64,000 nt of DNA, taken from NCBI GenBank assembly GCA_048013815.1, contig CM106585.1:21142001-21206000 (forward strand). The letters run 5' to 3'. This DNA comes from Setoptus koraiensis (lineage: Eukaryota; Arthropoda). A program made the position numbers and the translations under genes. The notes beneath the pieces were generated by a model. The model saw only the letters and a list, made by a program, of their open reading frames with translations. It was not told where the DNA came from and did no database searches. Numbering within the stretch: position 1 is the first letter of the stretch; each line of letters begins with the position of its first letter. Positions 48,143 through 61,016 of this stretch are shown here, in pieces.

Positions 48143-50237
48143 TTTGATTTTGGGTAGCTTGTATTTTTTTAATTGATTGATCAATGTTGCACGTAATTCT
48201 CATCTGTCTTTAATGAAACTTTGTTGCTGATGCAAACTATATTTATATGCTCAATCTCACAATTAACTTTTGTAAAGTATAAACTAGCTTGTAAGTAGTA
48301 TGAAAACAACAACACTCGCATGATTGTGAGATAATACTGCGCGAGCACTTGATTTGCACCTTGCCAAAGACACAACAAGTATGCATGTTATGCGGGCTAG
48401 ATCATGTTCGTGATGCTTGATTTCATAAACAAATAGATAGTCATTAGTAAGTAGGTAACAAACAAAAAAAGCTTGCTGTGTTTACATCACAAAGGGACAG
48501 AGATAAGAAGGGAGAGTTGCTACATTAAGAATGTGTGTAATCTCCGCCCTTCAACATCATCCGTTGTTGTAACACATTCAATTGATGGCGATTATCATCG
48601 TTATTGGTCGAGGTGCACTTAACTCATTAAGCACCAACCACATGATTGGTCTTAATCATTTTACCAATATAGAACGAGCGCCAATCAATGCGATCAGTAG
48701 TTATCATTGTCTTCTCACACTCTGACACTCACAACCCCGATTTCTCACTTGTCAAAGAGAAATCGGGCCAGTGTTATTTCAGTTGGCCACTCCGACGGCT
48801 GTGACACTGTTCATCTATGGCCAAAAGAACTTACTGTCGATTCAGTTACATCACCGAAAAATGGAAACGAATTACAGAGTCCATCTGAAAGTTGCGGCCG
48901 AATAAGTAGATTGTCTTCCTTTGGAAATTGACAAATTTCCGAAAGAAATTGATGAAATTCTCTTTACGACGGCTAGCGACCCCAATCGTCGAATGATCAG
49001 TTTCGAAAGTATCCACACTTGTGTGAATTTTCTAATTTCCAGTGAGATTGAGACACGAGCAAAATCCGAGTCAAATAAATAGCTACGTTCGTAACCTCCC
49101 TACGATTTAATATTCAAACGCAAGTAAAGACCAAGTTGCACTGCGTCCAAGCACACAAACAGGCATAACCGGATAAGAATATTGCGAAAATTACATTTTT
49201 ATCGTGCCGTAACGAGTGGCATTTTCATAGATGCCACATTCGTAGTTCCATGAATTCTACTGTGATGGCGCTTCACCAAGACACTGAAAGTACATTTTAT
49301 TGCATGCAAACCTGAATGGAGCTTATGAAATTCAAGAAATCATAGGACGAATACTTTGAACGAGGCAGCCTGTGATTATTCGCTAATTTTGGAGCCGCCG
49401 AGCGCTTCAAGCGAGAATACGCTTAACTAAGCGACTGACAAGTGGAAAATTACACTGAGAACTAAGATTGTTCAGTTGATACGTAATTAGCTGATAATCA
49501 ACATCCTGACATGTACATGTAGTCGTTTAATCTCTAACGAGTGAGATTGTACTTAAGAGCACTTAAATCGCACCTCACGAGAAACACAAAAATAACTTTG
49601 AGTTGTGTGCTTATCAAATATGATAAACATGAATCGATTTGTTAGCTTGTCAACAAAAGCTCTCAAACAACAGCAAAAATGCCAGCCAGCAAGGTTTTGT
49701 GTGTTTGTTTACAGGAAAATTCTATTGATTGTTTTGAAAGTATAACTTTTTGTTTTCGTTTTTGCCTCCGACATCGTCAGCTATGATTATACTGGCGCTC
49801 TACTTTAATTGACTCTCAACTTCATCGACGCGACTTGAAGTTTTGAGGTCTTTCGATGTAATATTGCCAACATTTATGCCATTTTTGCCATTCATGTTGC
49901 CAACATGCAACACCCTTTCAAACAGCGCAAATGCAATGATTACGTTTGTATATTTCGATGAAAATCATCAACTCCGGTTGATACGCACATTCCGGTGACA
50001 GCTAGTGTGAGTCTGACAGTTCGCCATGTTACCTTGTCAGACACGCATTTCGAATCGCATTTCCAAGTAAGAAGTTTCAAGTCATTCAACGAGAATCATT
50101 GTCCACCGATTTCGCTGGCCCTATCAATATTGTAATATTGAGATCACTGTTTGTTTGTACATTTCTCTCGCTGTTGCCGCCATGCCGTATTTCGAGGATA
50201 ATTAGTCCTGATGATGAGTCGTTGACAATGGTCATTA
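48143..50237. other. Intergenic region between P450 and CD36 genes
   Basis: AT-rich DNA carrying the P450 promoter on its left and the CD36 3' flank on its right. No coding exon, RNA gene or clear repeat was recognised. Confidence 0.6.
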
Positions 50238-52580
50238 TCAATGGCCATTGAGTTGTGTCACAGGACCATTTATTAATGAGTCGTTGCTAGATGCAACATC
50301 TATGGCGCTGTCCGATTTGTTTACATATGGTGCATTTGTGTCAGTCTCGATGTTATTGTCCGATGCATCCGATTCGCTGCTGATATTCGGTGTAGAAACT
50401 TGATGGTCTGCTGGCTTGATGACTTTTGGATTGTCCGTTTCCTTAGAATTATCATTTTCGGGAGACTTTTTTGTTTTCTTCTTCGTCAAACCGTATGTGG
50501 CCAAGGCTCCCCCAGTTAGTCCGTAAAACAAGAACATGTATCCGTAATTGTTTTTCAGTATTGTCAAAGCTTTCAGTTGCCAAGCCCACCGAGGAGGTAC
50601 TTCAATAGACTGATGATATGAAAATTGAAAACTACATAATTAGGCTTGTGGTTGAAGAGAAAAAATTGGTGAGTGCTTTACAGTTGAACGATGTCCAACG
50701 AAATCTTGTGAGATATTCTAAATATCAAATAATAAAAATTGAGTAATTGATTTTATCAGTGCAGTTAGCATGGAAACAGACCTCGTGTGTCAGAAAAAAG
50801 GGCACATAAGAAGTGTTGCGGATACCTCCCATGTCTCGCATAAATTGTTGCCTTTGCACTTTGACGCTAGCCATTAAACTTAAGTCCGCCTTAGCAACAG
50901 CACCGGATATCTAATAGAGAAAAGAGAAAAATTTCATAAATCAATCACTTATTGTAAAATGACATTTTTTCACTATCTCTTCGCCACTGGAACATTCATA
51001 CAACAGGATACTATACTCACCGGCTCGAGATAGAATGACATTTTGTCCAGTCCGACACTGGTATCGTTCTCATTGAATTCTACGAGTTTTTTCAGTTTGG
51101 GGTCGGCACCCAAAAAATTGGTGCCACTAAGATAAATCGGGGAATTAAATAGACACGGTCCCAATGGCGCTAAGCCATTTAGCCGACAATCAGGCGCTGT
51201 TTTATCCGTGCAATAGCACACATTATCGGGATTTTTCTTTATACCCTCAAACATTTTTCGTGTTAGCTGAAATTCCAGAGTTTCTATTCCGAAGTCCGTT
51301 TTAAATTTTCCTATGGGATCTAAAGTAATTGATCTACACGCTTGCGCGAGAAATATCTTAATTGGTTTATCGGGCGCCAACAACGGTTTATATATCTCTC
51401 CGTTAGTGCCCTCAATTTTGTTGCACTGTTTATTGTTCCAAATATACATTTTATCTTTTCCGCGCCACGTTATGACGTCGCCCATTCTCTCATTACCGTT
51501 TGTGCCAAGGCCAGTGTACATAGTGAACTGATCCGCAGTGACATTTTGAAAAAAGGCCACCCCAAACGTATTTTCTGGCGGACCCTCGGGCACTAAACTT
51601 CCCAAACCGAACCGATTGGCCATCTCTAGTATACTTTCCAATAGTTGAACTTTATAACCATACAATATCTGTCTTGGTGATTTCTTGTGAAACAAGCGTT
51701 CATTGTGCGAATCTAGTATGGCATTCACCGATTGATAGACTACCGGGGTTGCCAATTGCTTGAACGGCAGCTTGTCCATTACTAACTGTTTCACCATGAG
51801 TTGCGTGCTAGGCACGATAGGATTGAGCATATAGAATCGCTCGTCAATATCCAATGTATTATCTGGACTGTAAAAGAACTTTCGAGTTGATATCACAGTC
51901 AGCTTTTCTTCATTTTCGCTGAACATGACCCCCTCTTTATTATTGGCAACTCTAATAACGGAATACACACTACAACTGTTAGTTGAAAGAACTACCAAAG
52001 AAGGAAAGGAAAAAAAAAAGAGAAATCTTTCAACTAAAGAACGGAAGTAGAGCAAACTTACTTGAACTCATAGGGTCCTCTCCTCTTGACACGTATCCTG
52101 TCTCCGCCAAGGGCCTGCCTGGTGAGAGGGTAGTTGATTCGAATCATATGCATTAATGAATCGTTTATGTAACAAACTTTTCGTGTTGATTGGAAACAAA
52201 AATAACAGTTTGCTCCTTACTTGGGATTTTCCACCTCAAACAAAAACATGCTTGAATTTGTCAAAAATGGAGGCCTGGACCTATAGAAAGCGAGAAAGGA
52301 AGCGAAGAACGATCTTGCTGATTTATTCATTCTTATTTGGCACTGTTATTCTAATGATGGCCTGTTCACTGTTTGGTGTCTCTATTTAGCATTGATCTTG
52401 GCTGGGTCTCTGGTCTTTCCGGAGATGGCCTCAAACTTACCATACAGGGAATACCATGCCGTTTTTAGCAAGATTTACCTGACTTTTGACACCTATTTTC
52501 AAAATTTCTGGGAAGCTGAAATATCCAGCTATTCCGATGGAAATGCCAATCAAGCCTGATATTATCCAGAGATTTGGCAT
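50238..52580 (-). CDS. CD36/SCARB-family scavenger receptor
   Basis: Seven exons (minus): 52580-52441, 52280-52221, 52118-52062, 51969-51021, 50910-50782, 50717-50682 and 50609-50238, about 580 residues with frame preserved. Start MPNLWIISGLIGISIGIAGYF is the N-terminal membrane helix. Family features include RPPFLTNSSMFLFEVENP, GDRIRVKRRGPYEF, an ectodomain with paired cysteines (CYCTDKTAPDCRLNGLAPLGPCLF) and the SPIYLSGTNFLGADPKL block. A C-terminal helix (YMFLFYGLTGGALATYGL) and a ~65-residue cytosolic tail rich in Asp, Asn and Ser complete it. The two-helix hairpin topology is typical. Members bind lipids, lipoproteins, pheromones or apoptotic cells at the cell surface or lysosome. Exon 6 has only 36 bases. 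The exon 5 donor is GTCTGT, weaker than the others. Confidence 0.93.
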
Positions 52581-54438
52581 GATTGGATCTTGTTGCTGCA
52601 CGTTTTTATGGTTTGATCTAAATATACAAACGAGCCGAGACTTTCACTTTTATCTAGTTTTTAACTAACACCAAGCACCTTGGCATGCAACCAGTTAAAC
52701 GATATTTCAAAATTCATTTGTGGCGAATGATAATTCGAAACGAGCGTAGTATTCACGGTCCACCTATTCACTTCATCTATCTATAAGCTTCTTGCAGTTG
52801 TCTAATATTCAAGGTCGTCTAAAGTTGGTTTTATTTTCCAATATTTCTAGTGCGTGCTATAATGGAATAATATTCACGGACATGTCAGCAGCATTTCACG
52901 GTTAGATCATTTTATTTGGCAAGCAGGTCACTGGCGAAGTTTCTGTATAGTGATCGCACGAAAAAGAAACAACTACTCGAAAGGCGTAAACAACCAGACA
53001 ATCGGAAAAACGTGCCTCAAATAGTCTATTCATTACGATTGTCATGCGATGCGTGCAAGCGAAATTGAAGATTTTAATCGTTAGTTTATTTGCTTTCAAC
53101 TCCACGAAACTATGGCATCTGGAATTATGTTGCACAATTCTTCGAAGAGTGACAAAATTGAGATAACAAATTGGATAAAGGTGCGTGCTCTAATAGCAGG
53201 CCCTCATTTTCACCGATGTTTCTAAGTATTCCGTGTCTGAGATCTTGTAATTTTCAGACAAACTGCACGCACATGTAAATTTGATCATGTTGTTTGCGTT
53301 GAGTTTGGCTTCTTCCGTGGAAATCAAGCTACACAAACATCATGGATTTTCATAGAATTCAATCATGCAAACTCTGATTAAAACGGCAAGCAGGGGATCG
53401 AGCTTCTACTGTTCTGCTATCAACTTGATTATACCTGAATATTTTACTCTTCTTGATCTCGGCTCTCCATGTAACTCACCCCCACGTAACTCCCGTTGTC
53501 CTTGCATCGACAACTTTGCATAGTCTCACGTATAATCCACAAAAATTAGGCTCATCTACGGCTTTGTCCAGCACTTGATCGATCCCCCTATTCATTTGAT
53601 CATTTGTTCCTTAATCAAGCAGCTCAATCTTCTCAATCAATCTGTTGTAGTCCAGCGGGAAGGGGCTCAATTTATTCAAGTGGCCTCCTCAAAATCTTTA
53701 TGAGCTTATCAGTATCGATTTTCGGCCCCTATTTCATTGAGATTCTTTGCCAAGTTGTGCGTCCAAAGATTCTTTAATGTTTCAAGTTTAACTCGCAACG
53801 ACGCAAACTCGCTGCTAGAAGAAAGTAGTTGCAATGATACCTCTAAGTCTATTATTGACTTGCTGACTCAAGCACCTTCGAGCTATATCACGATTGAATC
53901 GATTGCATCCGAAGTTCGTTGAGAAAGGAGACGCGAAGTAATCGGGGTCAAAGCGCTCCCCGGGCCACCCTCCTTGTTTTTTTATGTACCCCTCGGTCAC
54001 CACCTTCGGCCCCTCCTCTTCAGCTGTTCTCGCCACTAGCATTCGCCTCCCGTCAAAAAAAAATCTTGTTACTGTTGTTGTCTTTAATCCTATTGGGTAA
54101 TCTATATGATGAAGATAATCTATGATATATGTGATATATACAAATCCAGTTAGTCACGTGAATCAAGAAATTAAAAAAAAAATGAGTTTTCAACGTCCTA
54201 TACCAGCTCAAAAATCGTTGAAATATACTATCTCTCCAGTTTCGTTGTTACTATCTGAACCTTCAGAGGATTCTTTATTATCGTATTTTCCTATCCTATA
54301 CAAAATTGAAGTTCATAAAAACATTTCAATTGTTTTCTATGATTTTCGCTCTTCGGAAAATCACGCGCGAGCTTCTCATTTCGTTCTTTTTTTTGCTACT
54401 ACTATCTGGACATTGCAATTGTGCACAATTCGTTCAAG
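52581..54438. other. Intergenic region between CD36 and second P450 genes
   Basis: Upstream region of CD36 and 3' flank of the next P450. Around 53.7-54.05 kb, open frames exist on both strands (for example plus 53737-53922, rich in Ser/Asp/Leu) with coding-like composition but no recognisable domain. They could be remnants of something. I could not identify them. Confidence 0.5.
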
Positions 54439-56078
54439 CTATCGATTCAACGGCACAAACTCTAACGGCATAGAGTCTCTCAGCATATGTACAAAGAAAA
54501 TTGTACCTGTACCCTCCTTCAGTGTTAGACCCTTTGGTGTGTCAGCACAACGTCTGATTGTATAATTTAGCAATAATTGACAAGTGGTCATTTTGAGTTC
54601 CAGCATTGCCAGATGAAAACCGACACAATTTCTCGGGCCCAATCCGAACGCGACATATTGCGCCGGATGTTGCTGTTGCAATTTGTTGTCGTCCACATCA
54701 AAACGTTCCGGCCTGAACACATCAACATCATCGCCCCAAACCCTTTTGTCCCTCATCAGCGAATATGGTGCCATGATGAGGGCCATTCCCTTTTTCATGG
54801 TGTATCCTTTCCAATGAAAATCTTCACCAATTTCGCGAGCAGTTGCTGCAGGCGGATGTAACCTCAGAGATTCCTTGATGACCCATAATAAATAATTGGA
54901 ATCGACTCCATCTTTAACTATTTCGTTGCGCAATTTATCTTGAATATCTGGGTGCATCGCCAATTGCCACATCAAAGCAGTGAGAGAATCACTTGTGGTG
55001 TCCCATCCGGCCAGTAGTAGAAAAAAAACGTTTGAAGTCAGTTCTTCTCTATCGAGCTTCTTCTCTTTATAGAGATCAAGTAAAGAGTGGATCATTTTTC
55101 TTCTATTCTTAGCTACTTCCTTATTATCGGCCATATTATCAAATATTGTGTTTAGCATCTCACATAGAGTGCTGGCAAAGCGGTTTAGTTTGAAAACTGC
55201 GACGATCAACTGAATGATAGGCGTTATTCCCGGTATGAAAAATGACCATGTTACTATGCTGGAGTTTGCCTTCTTCAGGCAATCTTTGGCACTTGCAACA
55301 ATAGTGTTGTCATCTGAATCATAATCAATTTGATTCGGTTGATCAAATGCAACGCTCAAAAATGTATCCATGACAAAGTTCTTGAAAATAATAGAACAAT
55401 CCAAGACAAAAGGAGACGACTTGTTCGAGCCGTTTCGCTTAGATCTCTTCATTAGACTGGCCATTAGTTTGTCGAGACAGTCATCGACATCTCGCTCCAC
55501 ATTTGCTGCGTTTAATTTTGCGGGCCTGTCATTTGAGTTTTAATTGTTATCGGTAGATGGTTATCACCAGATTAGATTGTTGCCAATTGAAAATAATCAA
55601 AGTTTTTTCAGCCTCAACAGGCTTGAATTAGTTGATTATTGTCGGTTACTTACGTCATAGTTGTTGCTATTGCTCTACGCGTTCTTCGCCAGGCATCATC
55701 GCGTGATTGTAGTAACGATACATCGGAATGTTCGTGTGGCGTACTAAGAATCGGTCGATTGATATGCTTGTGACTGTCTTTGACCCAAACTTGATAAAGG
55801 AGATCGAGATCTTTTGTGAAGATGAAAGGCACTGCGCCGGCCATGGCCAACCAAGTGTCGCCCAACAATTGAAAATATGCATCCATCCGGTCAGCAGTAG
55901 AATGCGTAGGTGTGACCATCTTATAGAAACTGCCACTGAAGTAACTATCTACCTCTAAGTATGGCATTCGGCTTTTGCTGATATAATTCCTGGTCATAAA
56001 ATGTCTTCTAATTAAAAAACATAACAAAAATATTGCTGGGCCACTCAATACTATGGCCGTCAGCAAAAGGGGTCCCAT
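54439..56078 (-). CDS. Second cytochrome P450
   Basis: Two exons (minus): 56078-55654 and 55525-54439, joined in phase 2, giving about 503 residues, the standard P450 length. The N-terminal signal-anchor is LLLTAIVLSGPAIFLLCFLI. The C-helix WRRTRRAIATTMTPAKL spans the intron. The I-helix motif is AGWDTTSDSL, with Asp in place of the more common Glu. K-helix: KESLRLHPPAATARE. PERF-type motif: FRPERFD. Heme loop: FGLGPRNCVGFHLAMLE with intact cysteine. All parts of a working microsomal P450 are present. Clan assignment is less clear than for the first P450; CYP3-like is my guess. It shares strand with, but differs strongly from, the P450 about 8 kb away, so this is not a recent tandem copy. Confidence 0.93.
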
Positions 56079-59000
56079 TTTTCTTTGTTACTGGTGACAA
56101 CTTTACTCTCATCGATGCACCAACTTCTCTGGTGGTATCGTGGTGGTTGTTGGCTTGTTGGGAATATACTCTCACCTAGAAACGGTATGACTCGTTTGAC
56201 ACACTACTTCAAACTGACAAACTTTTCAGCTCTTGATAGCAGAATAGTTAGACGGCTTAACAGGAAAGAGTTTGATAATAAGAGAGTGCACGTAGAGGAG
56301 AGTTGCTGAATTTCTGATGTACTTTCCAGGCGAATTGCTGATTTTGTAGGTGTGGTGAAAGGTAGAAGAGCGGCTCGAAAACACTTTCCGTGTCACACCC
56401 TTCGAACTCTTTCTTGTGTTTGTTTTTCTGCTCGGAAAACCAGATAAAAGCCTCCCGAATGTTTTGCATATCGCACGTTGTAATTGATCGCATGAGGCAA
56501 GGACAGAAAGACAGACCCTGAGATTACCTAAAATGTCTTTCCGCGATTTCCTTTCAAATATCGAGCACTATGACTATCTCGAAACTGTATCAATCGATCA
56601 GAAAATTGATTTTCGATGTCTTGAAGAGAAGCCAAAAACAAAAATGAAAAAAAAAATTGAACAAGCGTGCGACCGGAAGTATGAGGTATAGATGATTATT
56701 TCTACCCCTTACCCTCTACCACACCCACAAGATCGAATGAAGTTGAGAGACAGTATTTTATCAGCTCATCCCCCGTAATGTTCTTTGATCTATTAGATTT
56801 CGATCCAAGCGTAATCAGAAAATACAAAACTGAGTGCATTCAATCAAATTCTCTTGCGCAACTATCTGCTGCTAGCATAAACTTCATCCTCGTATATCAT
56901 ACTAAAGACAAATCGAATCACTGCAATCATTCGGAAAGAGAAAGTCATGTGTACGTATGTTTATGTGCGTGCTGATACTTCGACAACAATTAACGCAGAG
57001 TATCCACATATCACCAATTGAGTTGACATTTTGACAAATCTCATGTTCTCTTAGGGTATTTTATTTCATTTCATTGACTGGATAAGATTGAAGTTCCCCG
57101 CTGGAATATCGGGTCGCCAGGTGTATCCCCATAAGTGAATGTCATTCAACAATGTAATACATTTGACCTGATATCTGACGAGTTTATTGTATAGACACAA
57201 TTCCAGTGTAGTGAGTAACAATCTGACTTGTGCTAGCACTGATGAAAAGGATACGAAATGATTGACGGATCAAGATGATCCACATAGCGGACAGTTTGTT
57301 GTATTTTTGTGCTCTAACTATTATGTATCTGTTGTGTAAGTGAATCAGAATTCATTGTCATTGAAGGTGGCAGCGTTAGTGTGTGACGTGCCAATAGTAA
57401 ATTTAATTTTTAACATACTTTTTGGGCCACAACCAGTGTCGTCATTGCGTGTTATTTTGGGGCTTGTTAACATGGTATCGGGCAAGATTTTGCCCGAATT
57501 AGTTTATTTTCTCGCTGCTGCAAGCAATTAATCAAACTTGGAAATGCTCAAAATGATTCGCCGGTGACAGCTCACTCACAATGACGGATTTTGTTGTGTT
57601 TGGCATGGCACGAGCTGTGTGACCTTTCTATTTTTGGCTGCTCGTCGCAACAGCACTTGCCTGGCTGGTTGTGTCATGCAACAATTTAATTCGCCGACAG
57701 TTTGCACATTGACAGGTTCACCTCTATTTGTTGTGTTGGCTGGTGTGTGTGTGTGTTGAGGCACCCAGAATTTTATTGAGAAAAACATGGGAGAGCGCCA
57801 GAGTTGAGGAAAGGGCATTTGCGACGAGCAGCAACAGGTTGATCGCAGGATATCGCCATGACGTTTGCCAGCCAGCCAGACGGCTGAGTGCATTTGGGCA
57901 GACAATGCCGCAAAATGCTGCATTACGTGTCTGGCCGTCACAATGGCAATTGGCGCATTCTCAGCATGTTGCCGTCATATTGATTGAATAACCATTACGT
58001 AACCATTGAGAGCAACAAACAACATGACTTACAACTGTTGTTTGCGGCGCTGGCACATGACACATTTACACTTATGGCACCGCAACAGGTGGCAAGTTTG
58101 CGAATAGCCGAATTGACAGCTATTACATGGAATCGCGTCCACGTTCGCTCGATCGGTGGATGTCAGACGCTGGCTAGACCCGAGGCTGGAATGTGTGTTC
58201 GCTGCCAGAGAATCTCTGGACAGTTTTCGAGGCTGACGGATCAATCGGTGCGCACTGTCAAGATTGATGGCGCATCGAGGGATGCCAGCATCAATTTTGA
58301 TCAATCGATCAATCAATCAATCGGCGTCTCACAATCAATTAGAGGCGCGTTTATAAGCGATCAACACCGCTCACCGGGCAACTTATCACTCACGCCAATT
58401 GCCACTGGCCATGAGTGCTCCATCTTGTGCGATTCTCATATTCTCATATTCTCATATTTCGACAGCAATCTCTAGTTCGACAGGAGAGATTCTAAGTCCC
58501 GAAGAAGCGGCACGCCAAAACAGATTGTTATCGCCAGAGTGCCGGCTGAACGGGCGCTCGACTCGCAACCGATGGGCGCTATCTCGGTATGCCATCTCCA
58601 GCAACGATCCTCCGTATTTATATGTGTGTATATGTGTGCTGACAAAACAAACCCGGCGCCCGGTATGCAAATGAAACGAATTCTCGGTGGCATCAATTCT
58701 GCCAGGTTTAGATGTGCGATTGCGCGGTGCGGCGGCCCGCGCACCGCGGGCCGGATCGGCAGACCGGATTGGCCGGGTTCGAGTGCTTTCAATGGGCGCA
58801 ATCAGCCGTCGACGGACCGAGAATATTTCCAGAAAACTTTCCATTGGAATGCACCTGTGCTGTGGTCAGCATAACAACCTGGCGGCCGCAATCGCAGTCA
58901 CAATGCACCAGACATTGTGTGCCAACAACAAACAAAATTGGCCGATTGTTGTTGGCCGCTTGAGCGATTGGTCACTGCTGTCCGGCGGCTCGTCGCTGTC

Positions 59001-59144
59001 CGGCGGCTGGCGGCGGCTGGCCGCCGCTGGCCGCTGTTGGCCGTGACCGACGGCACCAACAATGGAGGCAACAGGTAGCCGCCGAATACGGATGTTGCGC
59101 TCTTTTCGGCGGGCCGCCGCCGCTGTCGAGCACAATTGACATCT

Positions 59145-59198
59145 GCCACACATAATGCCAATTGTGTGTAATCTAATACAATTGGTATTATGTGTGGC
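59145..59198. repeat. 54-nt hairpin, 21-bp arms with one mismatch
   Basis: Arm 59145-59165 (GCCACACATAATGCCAATTG...) pairs with 59178-59198 with one mismatch. The loop is 12 bases. The size is near that of small hairpin RNA precursors. Expression cannot be judged. Confidence 0.9.
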
Positions 59199-59800
59199 GA
59201 AAATAATGCCAGCGGGCCGGCTTTGCAGTGTCGCGGGACGCACCGGTCGAGCGCGCCAACAACCGTGCGCCAAAACGAGAAATGATAGGTTAGATCGCAT
59301 TATTAGGTTAACAGGTACACCGTTCGATAACAAGCAACGCCGGGCACAGTTGTCAAAGGAAATCAGCGTTTTGTGGTCCATCGAGGCGCCTGCATCTGGC
59401 TTGCGCAACGGCACATTACCTGGCGAACGCATCCTCTGTCCGATGTCGAACATGCTCCGACATTCGAAGCGCGACGCCGAGCCGAGCCGCGCCGCGCCGA
59501 GCGTCACGACCGATGAGGCGCCACTGGCGGCCGGCAGACAAAATTGAATTAGCTACTGTTGTTGTCGCTGTTGCTCGCCACCGGTCGGCGGTGCGCCAAC
59601 AACCGAGCCAACAACCACAGCAACCACAGCAACGGCAACAACCACAGCAACGACAACAACGACGGCAACGACAACGCCAACAAGTTGTTGGCAACAACGC
59701 CGATCGGCGGCCGAACGATACAATGGCAGCGGCAACTACAATCGAGCGTCAGGCGACCGTGTGATCGACTCCGCGCTGCGACGGGTCTCGCCCCGACGCT

Positions 59801-59845
59801 GCCGTCCCGTGTTCGGCCGTCCCGTGTTCGGCCGTCCCGTGTTCA
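59801..59845. repeat. 15-bp tandem repeat, three units
   Basis: Three copies of GCCGTCCCGTGTTCG; the last ends in A instead of G. Confidence 0.95.
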
Positions 59846-60021
59846 GCCGCGCTGCTGACCGGCAGCAAAGCGGCAGCAGGAGCACCGATTTCAATCACAG
59901 CTCGCGATACTGTGCCTGGCCAAACAATAATGAGCGAAACAATGAGCGCTAATTATTATCCTGATTGGCACGCCACGAAGCTGCCACGAGAGGCCGCAGC
60001 CTGCGCTTTGTTTTCTTGTGC

Positions 60022-60063
60022 CACCTGACGCATTCGCTGGCGCATCGTCGAATGCGTCAGGTG
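60022..60063. repeat. Perfect 15-bp inverted repeat carrying E-boxes
   Basis: CACCTGACGCATTCG (60022-60036) and its exact complement (60049-60063) flank a 12-base loop. The ends read CACCTG and CAGGTG, the E-box form bound by Snail/ZEB-type repressors. Confidence 0.95.
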
Positions 60064-60342
60064 AGCCCACAATGAGCTCATGATGCGCCACATTCGTTGG
60101 TTGGTGTCGGATTCTCGCTCGATTCTTGCTCGATTCTCGCTGGATTCTGGCTCGATTCTGGCCGCCTGTGGCCGCTGCACGCAGCAACTGCTCGGCTTCG
60201 CAACAAATTCTCTTAATGGATATTGTACGGGCATATATCATTAAGGAACAATGGCCTGAGTGTGCTCTTGTTTGGGCCACTCATCGGCGCTGGCCGCACT
60301 CGTCGGTTTCAGTGCACTTGCGAGAGCGCTCGTCTATCACTG

Positions 60343-60367
60343 ATTGTCTGATAGACTATCAGACAAT
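60343..60367. repeat. Perfect 12-bp inverted repeat, one-base centre
   Basis: ATTGTCTGATAG, then A, then CTATCAGACAAT. Confidence 0.95.
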
Positions 60368-60883
60368 GGCCCGATCGATGAAAGTGGCCCTCACTAATTT
60401 ATTCTTTTCTTTCGCTCGTCCTGTTGGTGCCAGTTCAATGTCAGTGGCGGCATCGGCCAGCAGCTACTTGCATCACTCACCGGCAGCGAGTCACTGGTGC
60501 CCGATGCACGGTAGCGCATCCGCTTGCTGCTCATAATTCCACTTTTTGTTGCTGGCAAAATTCGAGCCGGGCCAGGCCAACGCCGAGCAGCGAGATATGA
60601 ATGGCCAATGAATGATTGCACAACAACAGCAACAACAACAACAACGACAGCAGCAACAGCATCATTAGTTTTGATCGTGAGAAAGTGGCGCTCTCGTCGT
60701 TATTAGATAAGCAATAATGAAATTAATAATAGTAAAAAAAACAAACAATAAACAACAAATTGATCAATGCCACTGTTCGCGTTGCTGCTTGCGCCGTCTC
60801 GCGACGGCTCGTTCACGGCTCAGGTTACTCACGTTATCAGTTGCAGTTGATCGCATCTCAGGCCTCGCCGAGACTGACCTCTG

Positions 60884-60903
60884 GTTGTGGGTGCACCCAC
60901 AAC
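60884..60903. repeat. 20-bp perfect palindrome
   Basis: GTTGTGGGTGCACCCACAAC, fully self-complementary. Confidence 0.95.
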
Positions 60904-60988
60904 GAGAGCACAATGCAGCCGCAACAGCAACTTCATTGTTTCTTCTACTGCGACCTCACAGCGATTCCGCCAACAAAACAGCTCACCA

Positions 60989-61016
60989 CTGGTCAGCTGG
61001 CCAATCAGCTGACCAG
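60989..61016. repeat. Perfect 11-bp inverted repeat with CAGCTG E-boxes
   Basis: CTGGTCAGCTG and CAGCTGACCAG flank a six-base loop (GCCAAT). Each arm holds a CAGCTG E-box. Confidence 0.95.

Noticed and set aside
53580-54060. Possible mobile-element remnant
   Set aside because: Coding-like composition on both strands, but no recognisable domain, terminal repeat or target-site duplication.
59553-59764. Gln/Arg- or Val-rich frames over a CAA-rich stretch
   Set aside because: Product of simple repeats; no gene context.
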